Part shown: positions 47,421 through 56,956 of the stretch, in pieces | How positions within the stretch are numbered: the stretch's first letter is position 1 | Layout of the letters: each line of letters begins with the position of its first letter | Origin: Microcoleus sp. FACHB-68 | GTDB lineage: Bacteria; Cyanobacteriota; Cyanobacteriia; Cyanobacteriales; Oscillatoriaceae | DNA length: 64,000 bases | Direction: 5' to 3' | NCBI RefSeq assembly: GCF_014695715.1 | Contig: NZ_JACJOT010000001.1 | Location: forward strand, 62,001-126,000 | Position numbers and translations under genes: made by a program | Notes under the pieces: model-generated | Told to the model about the DNA's origin: nothing | Seen by the model: only the letters and a program-made list of their open reading frames with translations | Databases searched by the model: none

Positions 47421-47484
47421 CTTGACGCTCAGCAAATCACCACATTTGGAGGGGGTTTAGGGAGCTTCCCTCCAAGCTCTTTTT
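47421..47484 (+). terminator. REP-like element acting as terminator after nurA
   Basis: It opens with CTTGACGCTCAGCAAATCA, shared with the element at 31029-31119. TTGGAGGG then pairs with CCCTCCAA, and GCTCTTTTT follows. The stem plus T-run about 75-140 bases after nurA suggests a repeat recruited as a terminator. Confidence 0.55.
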
Positions 47485-47553
47485 GACTTTTTCCAGTTTT
47501 TCATCTAATTGAGAACTGCTATGTATAGAAAGTTTTAAAGCTTATTCAACAAC

Positions 47554-47907
47554 TCAAAATTGTGGCAAGTCTGGATCTGTGCGACAAGCATTTAATGGTA
47601 ATATCTCACCACCTTGAATCGTGAGAATTTTCCCCGTGTTGCTATCTGTTTCAACATCTAAGCAAGCGCAGCCATATCCATACAAACGATTAGTTTTAAC
47701 ATACTCCTGTGGATTAAAATTGGGTATGTTGTCCGTTCCCTCTGCTTGATATCCCATTTGCCTGGAAATAATCCAATTGTTATCTCTATCTCTTAGAAGC
47801 CAGTTTCCAGGCGTGGGATTATGTAACCATCCACATCTAGTTTCCTCTGCGCTAACTGGAAGTGTGATGGAGACAAGGGCGAGTGTAATTAGCCAATTTC
47901 TTTTCAT
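47554..47907 (-). CDS. Secreted DUF4087 protein
   Basis: 117 residues from the ATG at 47907, where a signal peptide opens (MKRNWLITLALVSITLPVSAEE). The mature part matches DUF4087: TRCGWLHNPTPGNWLLRDRDNNWII, a GYGCACLDVET segment with paired Cys, and ILPLNACRTDPDLP at the end. Four Cys in a periplasmic protein suggest disulfides. Longer in-frame starts (47946) are not needed. It is the first of two small secreted-protein genes in a stretch with no GCCGG. Role unknown. Confidence 0.8.
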   Translation of the reverse strand: MKRNWLITLALVSITLPVSAEETRCGWLHNPTPGNWLLRDRDNNWIISRQMGYQAEGTDNIPNFNPQEYVKTNRLYGYGCACLDVETDSNTGKILTIQGGEILPLNACRTDPDLPQF

Positions 47908-48030
47908 TACTTTACCCATTAAACGTTTATTCAATTGTTTTCCCAAAGATTAGGAAAAATTTATATCCCAAAATCAGCAGAAATCGAGTGTCAAAGACGC
48001 AGTCCAACTCATTGGAATTGGAATGTGAAC

Positions 48031-48336
48031 TCACTGGTCGTAGCAGCTAATAAACTCTCTAATAACCCAACCCCATGAGCGGAAGCCTTCCTCAGTATAG
48101 CTGCCTACTTTAACCCAAGTACGCCCTTGGTCGTCGGTAGCTGAGTCTTCCATGTAGACCCTATAACCGTTGAGTAGAGTATCTATAACTTGACCGTTTG
48201 GTCGATCACGCACATTAAGTGGAGTTCCTGTCGGGTCTGTTACTTTGCACACTCTTTCAGCTTTAGCGGGTAGCGCTACAGCAAGAGAAGAAGCTAAGAC
48301 AGCTAAAATCATTAGAAGCGGCGACTTTGTTTTCAT
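48031..48336 (-). CDS. Secreted SH3b-domain protein
   Basis: 101 residues starting at the ATG at 48336, which opens a signal peptide (MKTKSPLLMILAVLASSLAVALPAKA). A frame extending 67 codons upstream has no signal and is not supported. The mature part is a single SH3b/SH3_3 domain: VTDPTGTPLNVRDRPNGQVIDTL through WGWVIREFISC. Such domains bind peptidoglycan or glycans and are common as stand-alone secreted proteins in cyanobacteria. Two Cys flank the domain. It lies 84 bases before the DUF4087 gene's longest frame on the same strand. Confidence 0.82.
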   Translation of the reverse strand: MKTKSPLLMILAVLASSLAVALPAKAERVCKVTDPTGTPLNVRDRPNGQVIDTLLNGYRVYMEDSATDDQGRTWVKVGSYTEEGFRSWGWVIREFISCYDQ

Positions 48337-48859
48337 GGTTAGAGCAGTTAATTCTCTTTTTAGTATTGAGGGTAAGGTAACTGCTAGCGACCGGGAAATC
48401 ACGGAACTATTCTTATGAGTGAGATTTTCGAGGGGTTTAAATGATACAAAAATTCGCACAAAAGGATAATAGGACACCAGACAGTGTGAGCGCTGGTATA
48501 TTCTGAGCGATAAAGACCCTAGAAGTCTAACCGGCATCGGGTATCCGAACCTGAACTATGGTTTTGGCAAAAATTTGTCTAGGGTGCTGAAGAGTAGGCA
48601 AACAGGGCAGAAATACCTAGTCAGTTTCAGTGCCGGCGCGAAACTTAAAATGCTTAACAAAAATTTAAACAATGCCGGAACCAGACTCCAGCTTGCTTTT
48701 GACCCCATGCCCCATGCCCCATGCCCCATGCCCCATGCCCCATGCCCCTACTCCCTCTCTTCTTCGGTATTTCCCAGCACCCCACCCCCCCAGCTAAACG
48801 TTAAAATAAAACTCTCATCCAAATCCTAACGACCCACAATTCTCACCTTGAGGCGAGGC
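48337..48859. other. Intergenic region before recA
   Basis: About 520 bases between divergent genes. It includes the CCCCATG tandem array (48703-48748) and should hold the recA promoter. I could not identify a LexA-type operator. Confidence 0.5.
48703..48748. repeat. CCCCATG heptamer tandem repeat
   Basis: Six uninterrupted copies of CCCCATG, then CCCC. It is the same motif, in the opposite orientation, as the repeats at 21403-21588. This is typical of STRR elements. It lies about 110 bases upstream of recA. Confidence 0.9.
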
Positions 48860-49942
48860 ATGGCAACAACAGAATCCACTGATAAAGCCCAAAAGCAAAA
48901 AGCTTTGGACATGGTGCTCAACCAAATTGAGCGCAGCTTTGGCAAAGGGTCAATTATGCGACTTGGAGATGCCACCCGCATGAAGGTGGAGACCATCCCC
49001 AGCGGCGCACTCACTTTAGACTTAGCCTTGGGCGGAGGCTTGCCCAAGGGACGGGTTATTGAAATTTATGGTCCTGAGAGTTCTGGGAAAACGACTCTGG
49101 CGCTGCACGCGATCGCAGAAGTGCAAAAAGCCGGTGGGATTGCTGCCTTCGTCGATGCGGAACACGCGCTAGATCCCACCTATGCCGCCGCGCTGAATGT
49201 CGATATCGCAAATCTGCTGGTTTCCCAACCAGATACGGGTGAGATGGGGCTGGAAATCGTCGATCAGCTTGTCCGTTCTGTTGCGGTTGATATCGTCGTT
49301 GTTGACTCAGTCGCCGCGCTGGTGCCCCGTGCTGAAATTGAAGGCGACATGGGCGACTCCCACATGGGCTTACAAGCTCGTTTGATGAGCCAAGCGCTGC
49401 GGAAGATCACCGGCAACATCGGTAAATCTGGCTGTACGGTTATTTTCCTTAACCAGTTGCGCCAAAAGATCGGCGTTACCTACGGCAACCCAGAAACCAC
49501 AACCGGCGGTAATGCTCTCAAATTCTACGCCTCAGTGCGCCTGGATATTCGTCGGGCGCAAACTCTGAAAAAAGGCACCGAAGAATTTGGTATCCGCGCC
49601 AAAGTCAAAGTGGCTAAAAACAAGGTTGCCCCGCCTTTCCGGATTGCCGAGTTTGACATTTTGTTTGGCAAGGGCATTTCCCGCGTCGGCTGTATGCTTG
49701 ACATTGCCGAGGAAACCGCTGTGATTGTCCGCAAGGGCGCTTGGTATAGCTACAACGGTGATAACATCGGTCAAGGACGCGATAATACGATTAAGTATCT
49801 AGAAGACAATCCGGCTGTTGCAGACGAAGTTGAGAAGCTCGTCCGTCAAAAACTGGAACTCGGTGCTGTTGTTTCAGCAAACTCGGTTACGCAGATTGAG
49901 GCTGAAGATAACGAAGACGAAGTCTATATTGAGGAAGACTAA
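48860..49942 (+). CDS. recA: Recombinase A
   Basis: 360 residues from the ATG at 48860, preceded by GAGGCGAGG; an in-frame TTG at 48848 is less likely. RecA forms ATP-dependent filaments on single-stranded DNA for homologous recombination and SOS induction. Walker A is GPESSGKTT (71-79) and the Walker B region [12 protein letters not shown]. Loop L2 is [23 protein letters not shown]. The C-terminal tail is acidic ([14 protein letters not shown]), as usual. A terminator follows. The nearby NurA and distant HerA could feed it resected ends. Confidence 0.98.
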   Translation: MATTESTDKAQKQKALDMVLNQIERSFGKGSIMRLGDATRMKVETIPSGALTLDLALGGGLPKGRVIEIYGPESSGKTTLALHAIAEVQKAGGIAAFVDAEHALDPTYAAALNVDIANLLVSQPDTGEMGLEIVDQLVRSVAVDIVVVDSVAALVPRAEIEGDMGDSHMGLQARLMSQALRKITGNIGKSGCTVIFLNQLRQKIGVTYGNPETTTGGNALKFYASVRLDIRRAQTLKKGTEEFGIRAKVKVAKNKVAPPFRIAEFDILFGKGISRVGCMLDIAEETAVIVRKGAWYSYNGDNIGQGRDNTIKYLEDNPAVADEVEKLVRQKLELGAVVSANSVTQIEAEDNEDEVYIEED

Positions 49943-49997
49943 CTGAAATCTTGCCGGCGCTCTAGGTTCCAATTGAGCTGCCGGTGAGCGGTTAAAT

Positions 49998-50043
49998 AAA
50001 CCCGCAAGATGAAGCAATTTCAGGCTTTGTCATGCGGGTTTTG
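49998..50043 (+). terminator. Terminator after recA
   Basis: AAACCCGCA and TGCGGGTTT form the stem around a 26-base loop, followed by TTTGTGTTTTT. It begins 55 bases after the recA stop. Confidence 0.65.
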
Positions 50044-50548
50044 TGTTTTTCGGTGCTGTGACATCGCAAAATTTATCTGGGATGCCGGCATCCTGCCTCC
50101 CTTCTATCTGCCTTTCCCTATTTCTATCGGATGTTTGGCAATTGCGCTTGTCTTCTTTGGAATAATAAAAAGCTTCTCTAGTTATTCTTTTTATTTAATA
50201 ATTTATGGTTTTTCTGTTTAGCAAAGATTCCATCTAACAATCCTCTTGCTGCAAGTTGTGACAGTTTGCAAACAGTCTATTAAGGGTGGTTACTATCTTA
50301 ATACTGCGCTATAAGCGGTCTTTCAGGAAATAATTCGCTCTCTAATATGCCATTCCAATAGTTTACCTCGGTTGCGGTAGAAGGGAAAGAAGAGCGCAAA
50401 AATGCTTGGGAACTTTAGAGATAAACGAAAGTCTTTCTAGTGATTTTCGTCAAGATATTTTTGAAAAAAAATTGGAACTTTCAAACTTGAGGAGACGACT
50501 TTAAAGGTAAGTGAACGCAATCATAACTCAAGGATTCGAGAGAATACT
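50044..50548. other. Intergenic region between recA and outer-membrane-like gene
   Basis: About 500 AT-rich bases. A 70-codon frame beginning inside the recA terminator (50009-50221) is not convincing. The second half presumably holds the promoter of the gene at 50549. Confidence 0.45.
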
Positions 50549-51079
50549 ATGAAATTTTCTATGAAGTCTGTCCTCACAATTTCTGCTTTGTCTGCTCTGA
50601 TTTTTGCCCCCATTTTAGGAGCTGCCGGCAAAGCGTCTGCCCAGCCTGAACCCCATAAATTCAGCTATATTGGTGCCGGCGTTTCTGCTGGGGTTACTAA
50701 TGGTGGACAAGAGGGTGATGCGGCTACATTAGGCGGAAATATTCAAGGGCGTTATGCACTTCCAAATGTGCCGGTGTCTCTGCGGGGCGCAGTGCTTTTC
50801 AGTAATGAAACCAGTGCAATTATGCCAATAGTTTCTTACGATTTAGCCGTTAACAATAACACGAATCTTTATGCCGGCGTTGGCTACTCTTTTGTAGAAT
50901 CTAATGGAAAACCCACGCCTGCCGGCAATAAAGATGCAGTCGTGCTAACAACCGGCGTAGAAGCGAAAGTCGCTAAAAGCATTGTTGTTTACTCAGATGC
51001 CAAGCTAGGAATTAATGCTTATCAAAATAGTCCTGCTTCTGCTCTTAGCTTCCAATTCGGTGCCGGTTATCACTTCTAA
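50549..51079 (+). CDS. Secreted outer-membrane beta-barrel-like protein
   Basis: 176 residues. The signal peptide (MKFSMKSVLTISALSALIFAPILGAAG, cleavage near ASA-QP) is followed by alternating amphipathic strands such as YALPNVPVSLRGAVLFSN, NLYAGVGYSF and LSFQFGAGYHF. It ends in Phe preceded by an aromatic/His, the outer-membrane insertion signature. About eight strands could form a small OmpA/OmpW-like barrel. The family is not recognised precisely. It is a single gene followed by a hairpin. Confidence 0.65.
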   Translation: MKFSMKSVLTISALSALIFAPILGAAGKASAQPEPHKFSYIGAGVSAGVTNGGQEGDAATLGGNIQGRYALPNVPVSLRGAVLFSNETSAIMPIVSYDLAVNNNTNLYAGVGYSFVESNGKPTPAGNKDAVVLTTGVEAKVAKSIVVYSDAKLGINAYQNSPASALSFQFGAGYHF

Positions 51080-51154
51080 TCGTTTCCAAAAAACTTGAAA
51101 TAGCTTGTAGAAAACCGAGTAGGCACGTCTGTAAAGGTTTCTCAGCTTCTTATC

Positions 51155-51181
51155 AGTAGGGTGGGCGATGCTCACCCTACT
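51155..51181 (+). terminator. AGTAGGGTG hairpin after the barrel-protein gene
   Basis: AGTAGGGTG pairs with CACCCTACT, followed by TTGCTTT. Related hairpins are at 19018 and 61294. Confidence 0.6.
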
Positions 51182-51498
51182 TGCTTTATGAAAATTTAAT
51201 TAAATTTGTTGAAAGACTGCCCAACAGGTCTTAATGTCGGTCAATCCCCTCTGCTTAGGACGAGATATTTACTCATAATTTATAAAAAAGTCCCAGTAAA
51301 GGACAGGCAATGATAAACTTAGAGTATTCATCACAATTCCGACCGGATTTCCGTTGTTCGTATTCCCAAAGTTAGGCGTCTGTAGATTTTTGTTTCCCTA
51401 GCAAGTCTCTATCGTGCGCGGCCTGACGAATCATCGCACGTACAGAGACACCCTGTTCAACTCCTTGCCCTTTTGCCAACTTCTACTGCATCGTTCTC
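51182..51498. other. Upstream region of sulfite reductase
   Basis: 317 bases with no gene. It must contain the promoter of the sulfite reductase gene; an inverted CGTGCG/CGCACG pair occurs near 51414-51440. No known regulator site was assigned. Confidence 0.4.
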
Positions 51499-53508
51499 AT
51501 GGTTAAAACTCCCATCCCCACTCCCACTGAACGCAAACCTTCCAAAGTGGAAGGTCTTAAGGAACGCAGCAATTTCTTGCGCGAACCTGTTGCAAGTGAA
51601 TTACTAGAAGATACGACTCATTTCACTGAAGATGCCATTCAAATTCTCAAATTTCATGGGTCGTATCAACAAGACAACCGGGATAATCGGGTTAAGGGGC
51701 AGGAGAAGGACTACCAGTTCATGCTGCGTACCCGCAACCCCGGTGGTTTCACTCCGCCGCAGCTATATCTCGCACTAGACCGGCTATCTGACGAGTTCGG
51801 CAACCACACCCTTCGCGTCACCACTCGCCAAGGCGTTCAACTGCACGGCATTTTAAAGAAAAACCTCAAAGCGGCTTTCTCCTCCATTATCAGAAACATG
51901 GGGTCAACTTTAGGTGCTTGCGGCGACGTCAACCGTAACGTGATGGGACCACCGGCACCGTACAGAAACCGCCGTGACTATCAGTATGCTTTCGAGTACG
52001 CCAATAACATCGCCGATCTGCTGACCCCGCAAACCGGCGCATATTATGAAATTTGGTTGGATGGCGAAAAAGTTATTTCTGCTGAAGAAAACCCAGAAGT
52101 GGTGGCAGCCAGACAGCGTAACGGTAACGGCACCATCTTCCACGACACAGTGGAGCCGATCTACGGCACTCATTATATGCCGCGCAAGTTCAAATGCGCC
52201 GTCACTGTACCGGGCGATAACTCAGTAGACCTCTTTTCCCAGGATCTGAGCTTGGTGGTAATGACCAATGAAGCAGGGGAATTAGAAGGATTTAACGTGT
52301 TTGCCGGCGGCGGTTTGGGCCGCACTCATAATAAAGAAGAAACCTTTGCGCGTTTAGCCGACCCGATCGGCTATGTTGCCAAAGAAGATGTCTACGACCT
52401 GGTGAAAGCCATTGTAGCGACGCAGCGCGATTATGGCGACCGCACAGACCGGCGTCATTCGCGAATGAAATATCTCCTTGAAGAATGGGGGGTTGAGAAA
52501 TTCCGCAGCACAGTAGAAGGCTACTTCGGCAAATCGATCCAGCCGTTAAAACCGCTGCCTGAGTGGAAGTATTTAGACTTCTTAGGATGGCACGAACAGG
52601 GAGATGGCAAGCTGTTTGTTGGCATTTCCGTGGAAAATGGCCGGATTAAAGATGAAGACCAATTCCAGCTAAAAACTGCCCTGCGGGAAATCGTACAGAA
52701 GTTCAACGTGCCGATGCTGTTGACGCCCCATCAAAACGTTCTGCTGTATGATATTGACCCAGCAAGCCAAGCCGAAATTCAAGAGATTCTCAATCGCTGC
52801 GGCATTCAACAGCTCAAAGAAATCGATCCCTTGCTACGCTTGTCAATGGCGTGTCCAGCTTTGCCCACCTGTGGCTTGGCCACGACCGAATCAGAGCGGG
52901 CGATGCCTGGTATACTGGATCGGATTCGGGCGCTGTTGGACAAGCTGGGCATGGAACAAGAGCATTTTGTCGTGCGGATGACCGGCTGCCCAAATGGCTG
53001 CGCTCGTCCTTACATGGCGGAATTAGGGTTTGTTGGCCGTGCCCCGGAAACCTATCAGGTTTGGCTGGGGGGTTCTCCCAACCAGACGCGGCTAGCCCAA
53101 ACCTACGACGACCGGCTGCATATCAATGACCTGGAAACTTTTCTAGAGCCGATTTTTGTTTATTTCAAAAAAGAACGGCAACCTGCAGAAAGTTTTGGGG
53201 ATTTTTGTGATCGGGCCGGTTTAGAAGCCATCCGTCAATTTACCACCACCTACTCAGCTGCTTCCACGATGACTACCGAGACTACCGACACTAACAATCA
53301 AGAGATTACCTCGACCAGCGAGGAAAACGGCCAAGTTGAAACTTCCGCAGATGCCCCCGCAGATGCGAACATCCGGCATCGCGTTAGCCTTCGCCATGAG
53401 GTTTACACAGAGCTAAAAGCTGAGGCAAAGCGCCAGGGTAAGCCCCTCGTTCAACTGGCTACTGAGATCATCGAATCTTACCTGAAAACTGCCAAGGGAG
53501 AGGGGTAA
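51499..53508 (+). CDS. sir: Ferredoxin-dependent sulfite reductase with C-terminal extension
   Basis: Reduces sulfite to sulfide with six electrons from ferredoxin in cytosolic sulfur assimilation. The 669-residue product has two nitrite/sulfite reductase repeats, opening with [17 protein letters not shown] and [11 protein letters not shown] as in plant Sir. Siroheme and [4Fe-4S] are ligated by Cys452 and Cys458 (CPALPTCG) and Cys497 and Cys501 (TGCPNGCA), all intact. Residues beyond ~570 form an extra tail: a Thr/Glu-rich linker and then a ~40-residue unit ([21 protein letters not shown]...) that looks like a ribbon-helix-helix. Plant Sir also binds DNA, so the tail is intriguing. It is monocistronic, and rsmE follows 159 bases later. 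Confidence 0.95.
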   Translation: MVKTPIPTPTERKPSKVEGLKERSNFLREPVASELLEDTTHFTEDAIQILKFHGSYQQDNRDNRVKGQEKDYQFMLRTRNPGGFTPPQLYLALDRLSDEFGNHTLRVTTRQGVQLHGILKKNLKAAFSSIIRNMGSTLGACGDVNRNVMGPPAPYRNRRDYQYAFEYANNIADLLTPQTGAYYEIWLDGEKVISAEENPEVVAARQRNGNGTIFHDTVEPIYGTHYMPRKFKCAVTVPGDNSVDLFSQDLSLVVMTNEAGELEGFNVFAGGGLGRTHNKEETFARLADPIGYVAKEDVYDLVKAIVATQRDYGDRTDRRHSRMKYLLEEWGVEKFRSTVEGYFGKSIQPLKPLPEWKYLDFLGWHEQGDGKLFVGISVENGRIKDEDQFQLKTALREIVQKFNVPMLLTPHQNVLLYDIDPASQAEIQEILNRCGIQQLKEIDPLLRLSMACPALPTCGLATTESERAMPGILDRIRALLDKLGMEQEHFVVRMTGCPNGCARPYMAELGFVGRAPETYQVWLGGSPNQTRLAQTYDDRLHINDLETFLEPIFVYFKKERQPAESFGDFCDRAGLEAIRQFTTTYSAASTMTTETTDTNNQEITSTSEENGQVETSADAPADANIRHRVSLRHEVYTELKAEAKRQGKPLVQLATEIIESYLKTAKGEG

Positions 53509-53572
53509 GAGGAGCTAGGAACTAGGGATTAGAGGCTAGGGCAGAAGGGGAGAAATGTTCCATTCCCCGTTC

Positions 53573-53601
53573 CCCTAGCTTTAGGTTGGCGCAGTTTTGC
53601 C
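53573..53601. repeat. Copy of the CGCCAACCTAAAGCTA dispersed repeat
   Basis: In inverted orientation TAGCTTTAGGTTGGCGCAG matches the units at about 21450-21475 and 21485-21512 (GCGCCAACCTAAA and CGCCAACCTAAAGCTATG). It lies between sir and rsmE. Confidence 0.6.
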
Positions 53602-53667
53602 CACTTTTCTTCATCCCTGATTCCATCTTGTATCCTTTATTCTGTTTCCTGTGTCCTCAATTTTTAA

Positions 53668-54426
53668 TTGGCTCAACTACAACGGCTAGCGATCACTCCC
53701 TCTCAACTCCACAACCGGCAAATTCTCCTAAGTGCTGAACAACAGCATTACTTGGGGCGTGTCTTACGGTTGCGGGGGGGTGATCGCTTTGTGGCGATGG
53801 AACCGCAGGGACAATGGTGGCTTGCTGAACTCATCTCGCCCCAGTCAGCGCAAATTTTAGAGCCGATGCCGCCGGCACAAACTGAGTTGCCGGTGGAGGT
53901 GACGCTGATGGTGGCGCTGCCGAAAGGCAATGGCTTTGACGATATTGTGCGTCACTGTACAGAGATCGGGGTGAGTTGCATGATGCCGGTGTTGAGTGAG
54001 CGCACCCTGCTTAACCCCAGTTCGCAGAAGCTCGAACGCTGGCGGCGCATTGCTCAAGAGGCGGCTGAGCAATCAGAACGTCAAATTATTCCGGCTATTC
54101 AAGAAATAGAAAAATTTACCACAGCTTTGTCGTTTGTCAATGGTTCTTTTTTAAAAGAAACAGATCGGCAATATATCTGTGTGGCTCGTGGTGAGTCTCC
54201 CCATTTACTAGATTGTCTGTTAGAGGAAAAACCTCAAAGTTCTAATTTAAAATCTAAAATTGCGATTGCCACCGGCCCTGAAGGCGGCTGGACGCCGGCA
54301 GAGGTAGAAGTAGCGATTGCAGCCGGTTTTCAACCTGTGTCTTTAGGGCGTCGTATTCTTAGAGCTGTGACTGCGCCGGTTGTTGCTTTGTCGCTTGTGG
54401 CAGCGGCTGGGGAATTAAAGAATTAA
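53668..54426 (+). CDS. rsmE: 16S rRNA (uracil-1498-N3) methyltransferase
   Basis: Methylates N3 of U1498 in 16S rRNA of the 30S subunit, in the cytosol. 252 residues of the SPOUT-class RsmE family: an N-terminal PUA-like domain (QHYLGRVLRLRGGDRFVAM) and the C-terminal knot with KGNGFDDIVRHCTEIGV, EAAEQSERQ, IATGPEGGWTPAEV and SLGRRILRAVTAPVVALS. The start is a TTG at 53668, which gives the family's usual opening AQLQRLAI; no nearby ATG would do so. It follows sir on the same strand with 159 bases of repeat-containing spacer. Confidence 0.95.
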   Translation: MAQLQRLAITPSQLHNRQILLSAEQQHYLGRVLRLRGGDRFVAMEPQGQWWLAELISPQSAQILEPMPPAQTELPVEVTLMVALPKGNGFDDIVRHCTEIGVSCMMPVLSERTLLNPSSQKLERWRRIAQEAAEQSERQIIPAIQEIEKFTTALSFVNGSFLKETDRQYICVARGESPHLLDCLLEEKPQSSNLKSKIAIATGPEGGWTPAEVEVAIAAGFQPVSLGRRILRAVTAPVVALSLVAAAGELKN

Positions 54427-54460
54427 TTGGTTTCTTTTGTGTAGAGTGGGGGAAGTTTTT

Positions 54461-54540
54461 TAACCACAGATAAACACAGATGATGGCGTAGCGTGCCGTT
54501 AGGTCTAGGCGCAGCTTGCCGAAAGGATACACAGACGAGT
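54461..54540. repeat. Dispersed repeat interrupted by a second repeat
   Basis: TAACCACAGATAAACACAGAT (given in two parts, 54461-54481) and ACACAGACGAGT (54529-54540) belong to the common AACCACAGAT-type cyanobacterial repeat. The inner part, GCGTAGCGTGCCGTTAGG... to GCAGCTTGCCG (about 54487-54522), resembles the small GCGTAGCG...GCTTGCCG dispersed repeats. One appears inserted in the other. Confidence 0.5.
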
Positions 54541-54715
54541 TATCTTTATTTTTTTTGATGAAGCACTGTTAAAAAAGGGAGAAAACTTAACTACCTCTTT
54601 CACGATTAAGTTAAATTGGTATAACAATTAATAATTAGCCGCGAAAAATTAAGAATACCTCTGTTTCACTTTTGTTTTAAGCATTTAATTCTCCACCCGA
54701 ACCGGGCAAACTTTT

Positions 54716-55816
54716 ATGAGCGATATTGATCGAGTTGCCGACGCTCTTGAGCGCAAAGACTACCGAACGGCAGCAGGTTTACTTAAACAGCTACTCAACG
54801 AGTCGCCGAATGATCCTTGGGTGCAGTTTTATGTTGGGCGCTTGCATGAAGGCACCGGCAAACCACAAATGGCAGAAAAAGTTTACCGGCAATTATTACG
54901 CGGCACAACGATTCCCAAGGTTTTAGTACAAGCGCGTCAGGGGTTGCAGCGTCTTGAAGAAATGGAAAAAGACCAGCACGCTCAAGCGATTGCTCAAGCG
55001 AAAGCTGACCCTCAAAATGCCGAACCGGGGTTATTAGTCTTAGAACCAATTAGTGCGGAAGCAAAAACAAAAGCGGCTCAGAATTTTGCCCGAATTATGA
55101 AGCTTGATCCCTATACGGCGCGGTTGCACTTGCCGAGTCGGGGTTGGAGAGCTTACCGCACCGGCACGATTGGAGAATTGAAAGTTTACTCTCAAGAACT
55201 GCTTGGCGGCGGCATTCCCAACTTTTGGGCATCCTTAGCGGATATTGAGAAAATTCATGTCTTTCGCGTTAGTCATTTCCAATCAGTTTCCCCTCAACCG
55301 ATTGTTGTCTGCAAAGATGAAAATGATCGGCTCGGTGCCTTAACTTTTCAATGGTCGGAAATAAGTCAGCGTGCGGAAGGACTGTTGCCGATTTTTGAAC
55401 AAATTGTGGAGTATAACGTGAGCCGCAACGAAGTGGAGCGGAAAGAAGCGACTCAGGATTATGCGCTATTTTGCGATCTGCATTTACCAGGCAGACGCTG
55501 CATTCTCCGATTTTGCGATTTTAGTTATGACTTCCAGCAGGGGGTTGAGTTAGCTCAAACTCAGAAAAATGTCCCTCAAGCCGGCCAAGTGACGAATCGC
55601 TTCAACTGGAATGCTTTGCTCGATTTATTCAATCGCAATCTATCTCAAGCGCCGGTGTGGGCTAATTTCAACTTTTTTGGAGAAACGGCTCAAGATTATC
55701 CCGAAATGTTGGGACGAATCAAGCCTTACATCGATTTGTTTCGCAGAGAGCCGAGTAATTGGGATGCGGCTTTCCATTTGTATAGTTGCTTAGTTTTCCT
55801 CAAGAATAAAGGCTAA
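54716..55816 (+). CDS. TPR-headed conserved cyanobacterial protein
   Basis: 366 residues. The first ~85 form two to three tetratricopeptide-like helical hairpins (ALERKDYRTAAGLLKQLLNESPNDPWVQFYVGRLHE). A coiled linker follows, and then a ~230-residue domain that I do not recognise beyond its apparent conservation in cyanobacteria (LDPYTARLHLPSRGWRAYRTG, FWASLADIEKIHVFRVSHFQ, YALFCDLHLPGRRCILRFCDFSY). It has no signal peptide or membrane segment. It is a single gene, closed by a long inverted repeat. Possible scaffolding via the TPR part is only an inference. Confidence 0.75.
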   Translation: MSDIDRVADALERKDYRTAAGLLKQLLNESPNDPWVQFYVGRLHEGTGKPQMAEKVYRQLLRGTTIPKVLVQARQGLQRLEEMEKDQHAQAIAQAKADPQNAEPGLLVLEPISAEAKTKAAQNFARIMKLDPYTARLHLPSRGWRAYRTGTIGELKVYSQELLGGGIPNFWASLADIEKIHVFRVSHFQSVSPQPIVVCKDENDRLGALTFQWSEISQRAEGLLPIFEQIVEYNVSRNEVERKEATQDYALFCDLHLPGRRCILRFCDFSYDFQQGVELAQTQKNVPQAGQVTNRFNWNALLDLFNRNLSQAPVWANFNFFGETAQDYPEMLGRIKPYIDLFRREPSNWDAAFHLYSCLVFLKNKG

Positions 55817-55819
55817 GCA

Positions 55820-55876
55820 GATTTTAGATTTTAAATTTTAAATTGGTTGCCAATCCAAAATCCAAAATCTAAAATC
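55820..55876 (+). terminator. Long AT-rich inverted repeat after the TPR gene
   Basis: GATTTTAGATTTT pairs with AAAATCTAAAATC, with partly matched inner arms TTTAAATTGG and CCAATCC. It begins 4 bases after the stop codon. AT-rich arms and position suggest a terminator or 3'-end structure. Confidence 0.5.
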
Positions 55877-55964
55877 CAGGCATCGATTTTATATCGAAGA
55901 ACACTTAGAAAGGTTTCTCCCCCTCAATTTCATTCAGGGTTGAAATCTCTGATTCTTGAAGATT

Positions 55965-56435
55965 CTACCGGGCTGTGTTGACTTGACGTGCCATGTCGAG
56001 GAAGGAACTCATGTTCGCACCGGGACGGCGGCGGGTTGAGGTTGCAGTCGGTGTCAAGTAGCGAGTGGCAAAACCACCAACCGGCTCAGGAGCTTTAGCC
56101 GGCTCTGCTGTGGGGGCTGGGGCTTTGGCTGCCGGTTTGGACTCTTGGGCTGGGGCTTGCTTTTTAGATTTAGCCGGCTCTGCTTTTTTAGTCGGCTCTG
56201 CTTTTTTAGCCGGCTCTGCTTTCGCTGCTGAGGCGCTGGCTTTCGCCGGCTCCTTCAGTTTGCCGGTTGCGGTTGCGACTATTTTTTTCTGCGCGGAGGC
56301 GTCTTGTTTGGCTGGCGCTGATTTTCCGCCCTCAGCCGGTTCAAATTCTAAGGCGTATCCAGACTTTTTCAAGCCCAAAACTTTACCAATGAAGCCGAAA
56401 ATGCCGCCGAACAAGTTTTTGATAAAACCGAACAT
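55965..56435 (-). CDS. Ala/Lys/Pro-rich protein with amphipathic N-terminus
   Basis: 156 residues from the ATG at 56435, backed by AGGAG eight bases upstream; longer frames are not supported. The N-terminal ~25 residues (MFGFIKNLFGGIFGFIGKVL) form a strongly amphipathic or membrane-seeking helix. A low-complexity tail of KKAEPAK-type repeats runs from ~50 to ~120. A short conserved-looking C-terminus contains RYLTPTATSTRRRPGANMSSFLD. Similar FGFIKxLFGxIFGF starts occur in uncharacterised cyanobacterial proteins. Membrane association is inferred from the head; function unknown. Confidence 0.7.
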   Translation of the reverse strand: MFGFIKNLFGGIFGFIGKVLGLKKSGYALEFEPAEGGKSAPAKQDASAQKKIVATATGKLKEPAKASASAAKAEPAKKAEPTKKAEPAKSKKQAPAQESKPAAKAPAPTAEPAKAPEPVGGFATRYLTPTATSTRRRPGANMSSFLDMARQVNTAR

Positions 56436-56956
56436 GGTAATGACTCCTAAAGTTGATGCTAATGAACGCAACTGAAGCCCAGACAGCTCATGCAATATCT
56501 AGCCGGACTGGTATCAAGACCCGCTGACGCTGTGAAATGCCGGTGAAATATAAATGGATGCAGGCTTAATTATGAAGTTCTGATAAGCCCCTTTACAAGA
56601 TTTAGCGAGATTTTTTAATAAAATTTAACGACTCAGTGAGCGCAAGCCCCTATTTCTCGTAGCCGGCAGCAAGATGCAAGGGATTTTGCTTTTCAGTAAT
56701 CTACATAAATTGTAAGAATTGGTTTTAGGCGAGCAAAGCAGAGATAGGGCGAAAGCCCGCCTCGAACTAGAAATTGCAGAAGTCGGTTGCTACCAGTCAA
56801 TTTTTTTAGAGATGGGGAAGAGAAGTTGTAGAACGGAGCTTATACAGTTCAGCCGGCTTCAAAACCAGCCACGACATAATATGTAGCTGAATTTCGGCTA
56901 AATTGTATAAGCCCGTCTTAAGGCGGTTTTGGGCAATAGAAGCGGAGGCTAAACCT
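56436..56956. other. Intergenic region with an inverted repeat
   Basis: 521 bases without a gene. GCTTATACAGTTCAGCC (56838-56854) and GGCTAAATTGTATAAGC (56896-56912) are inverted copies (15 of 17 match) placed 45 bases after the glycosyltransferase stop. They could be its terminator. The right-hand AGGAG region belongs to the gene at 55965-56435. Confidence 0.5.

Noticed and set aside
50009-50221. 70-codon hydrophobic frame after recA
   Set aside because: It starts inside the recA terminator stem and has no ribosome binding site. Hydrophobicity follows from T-rich DNA.
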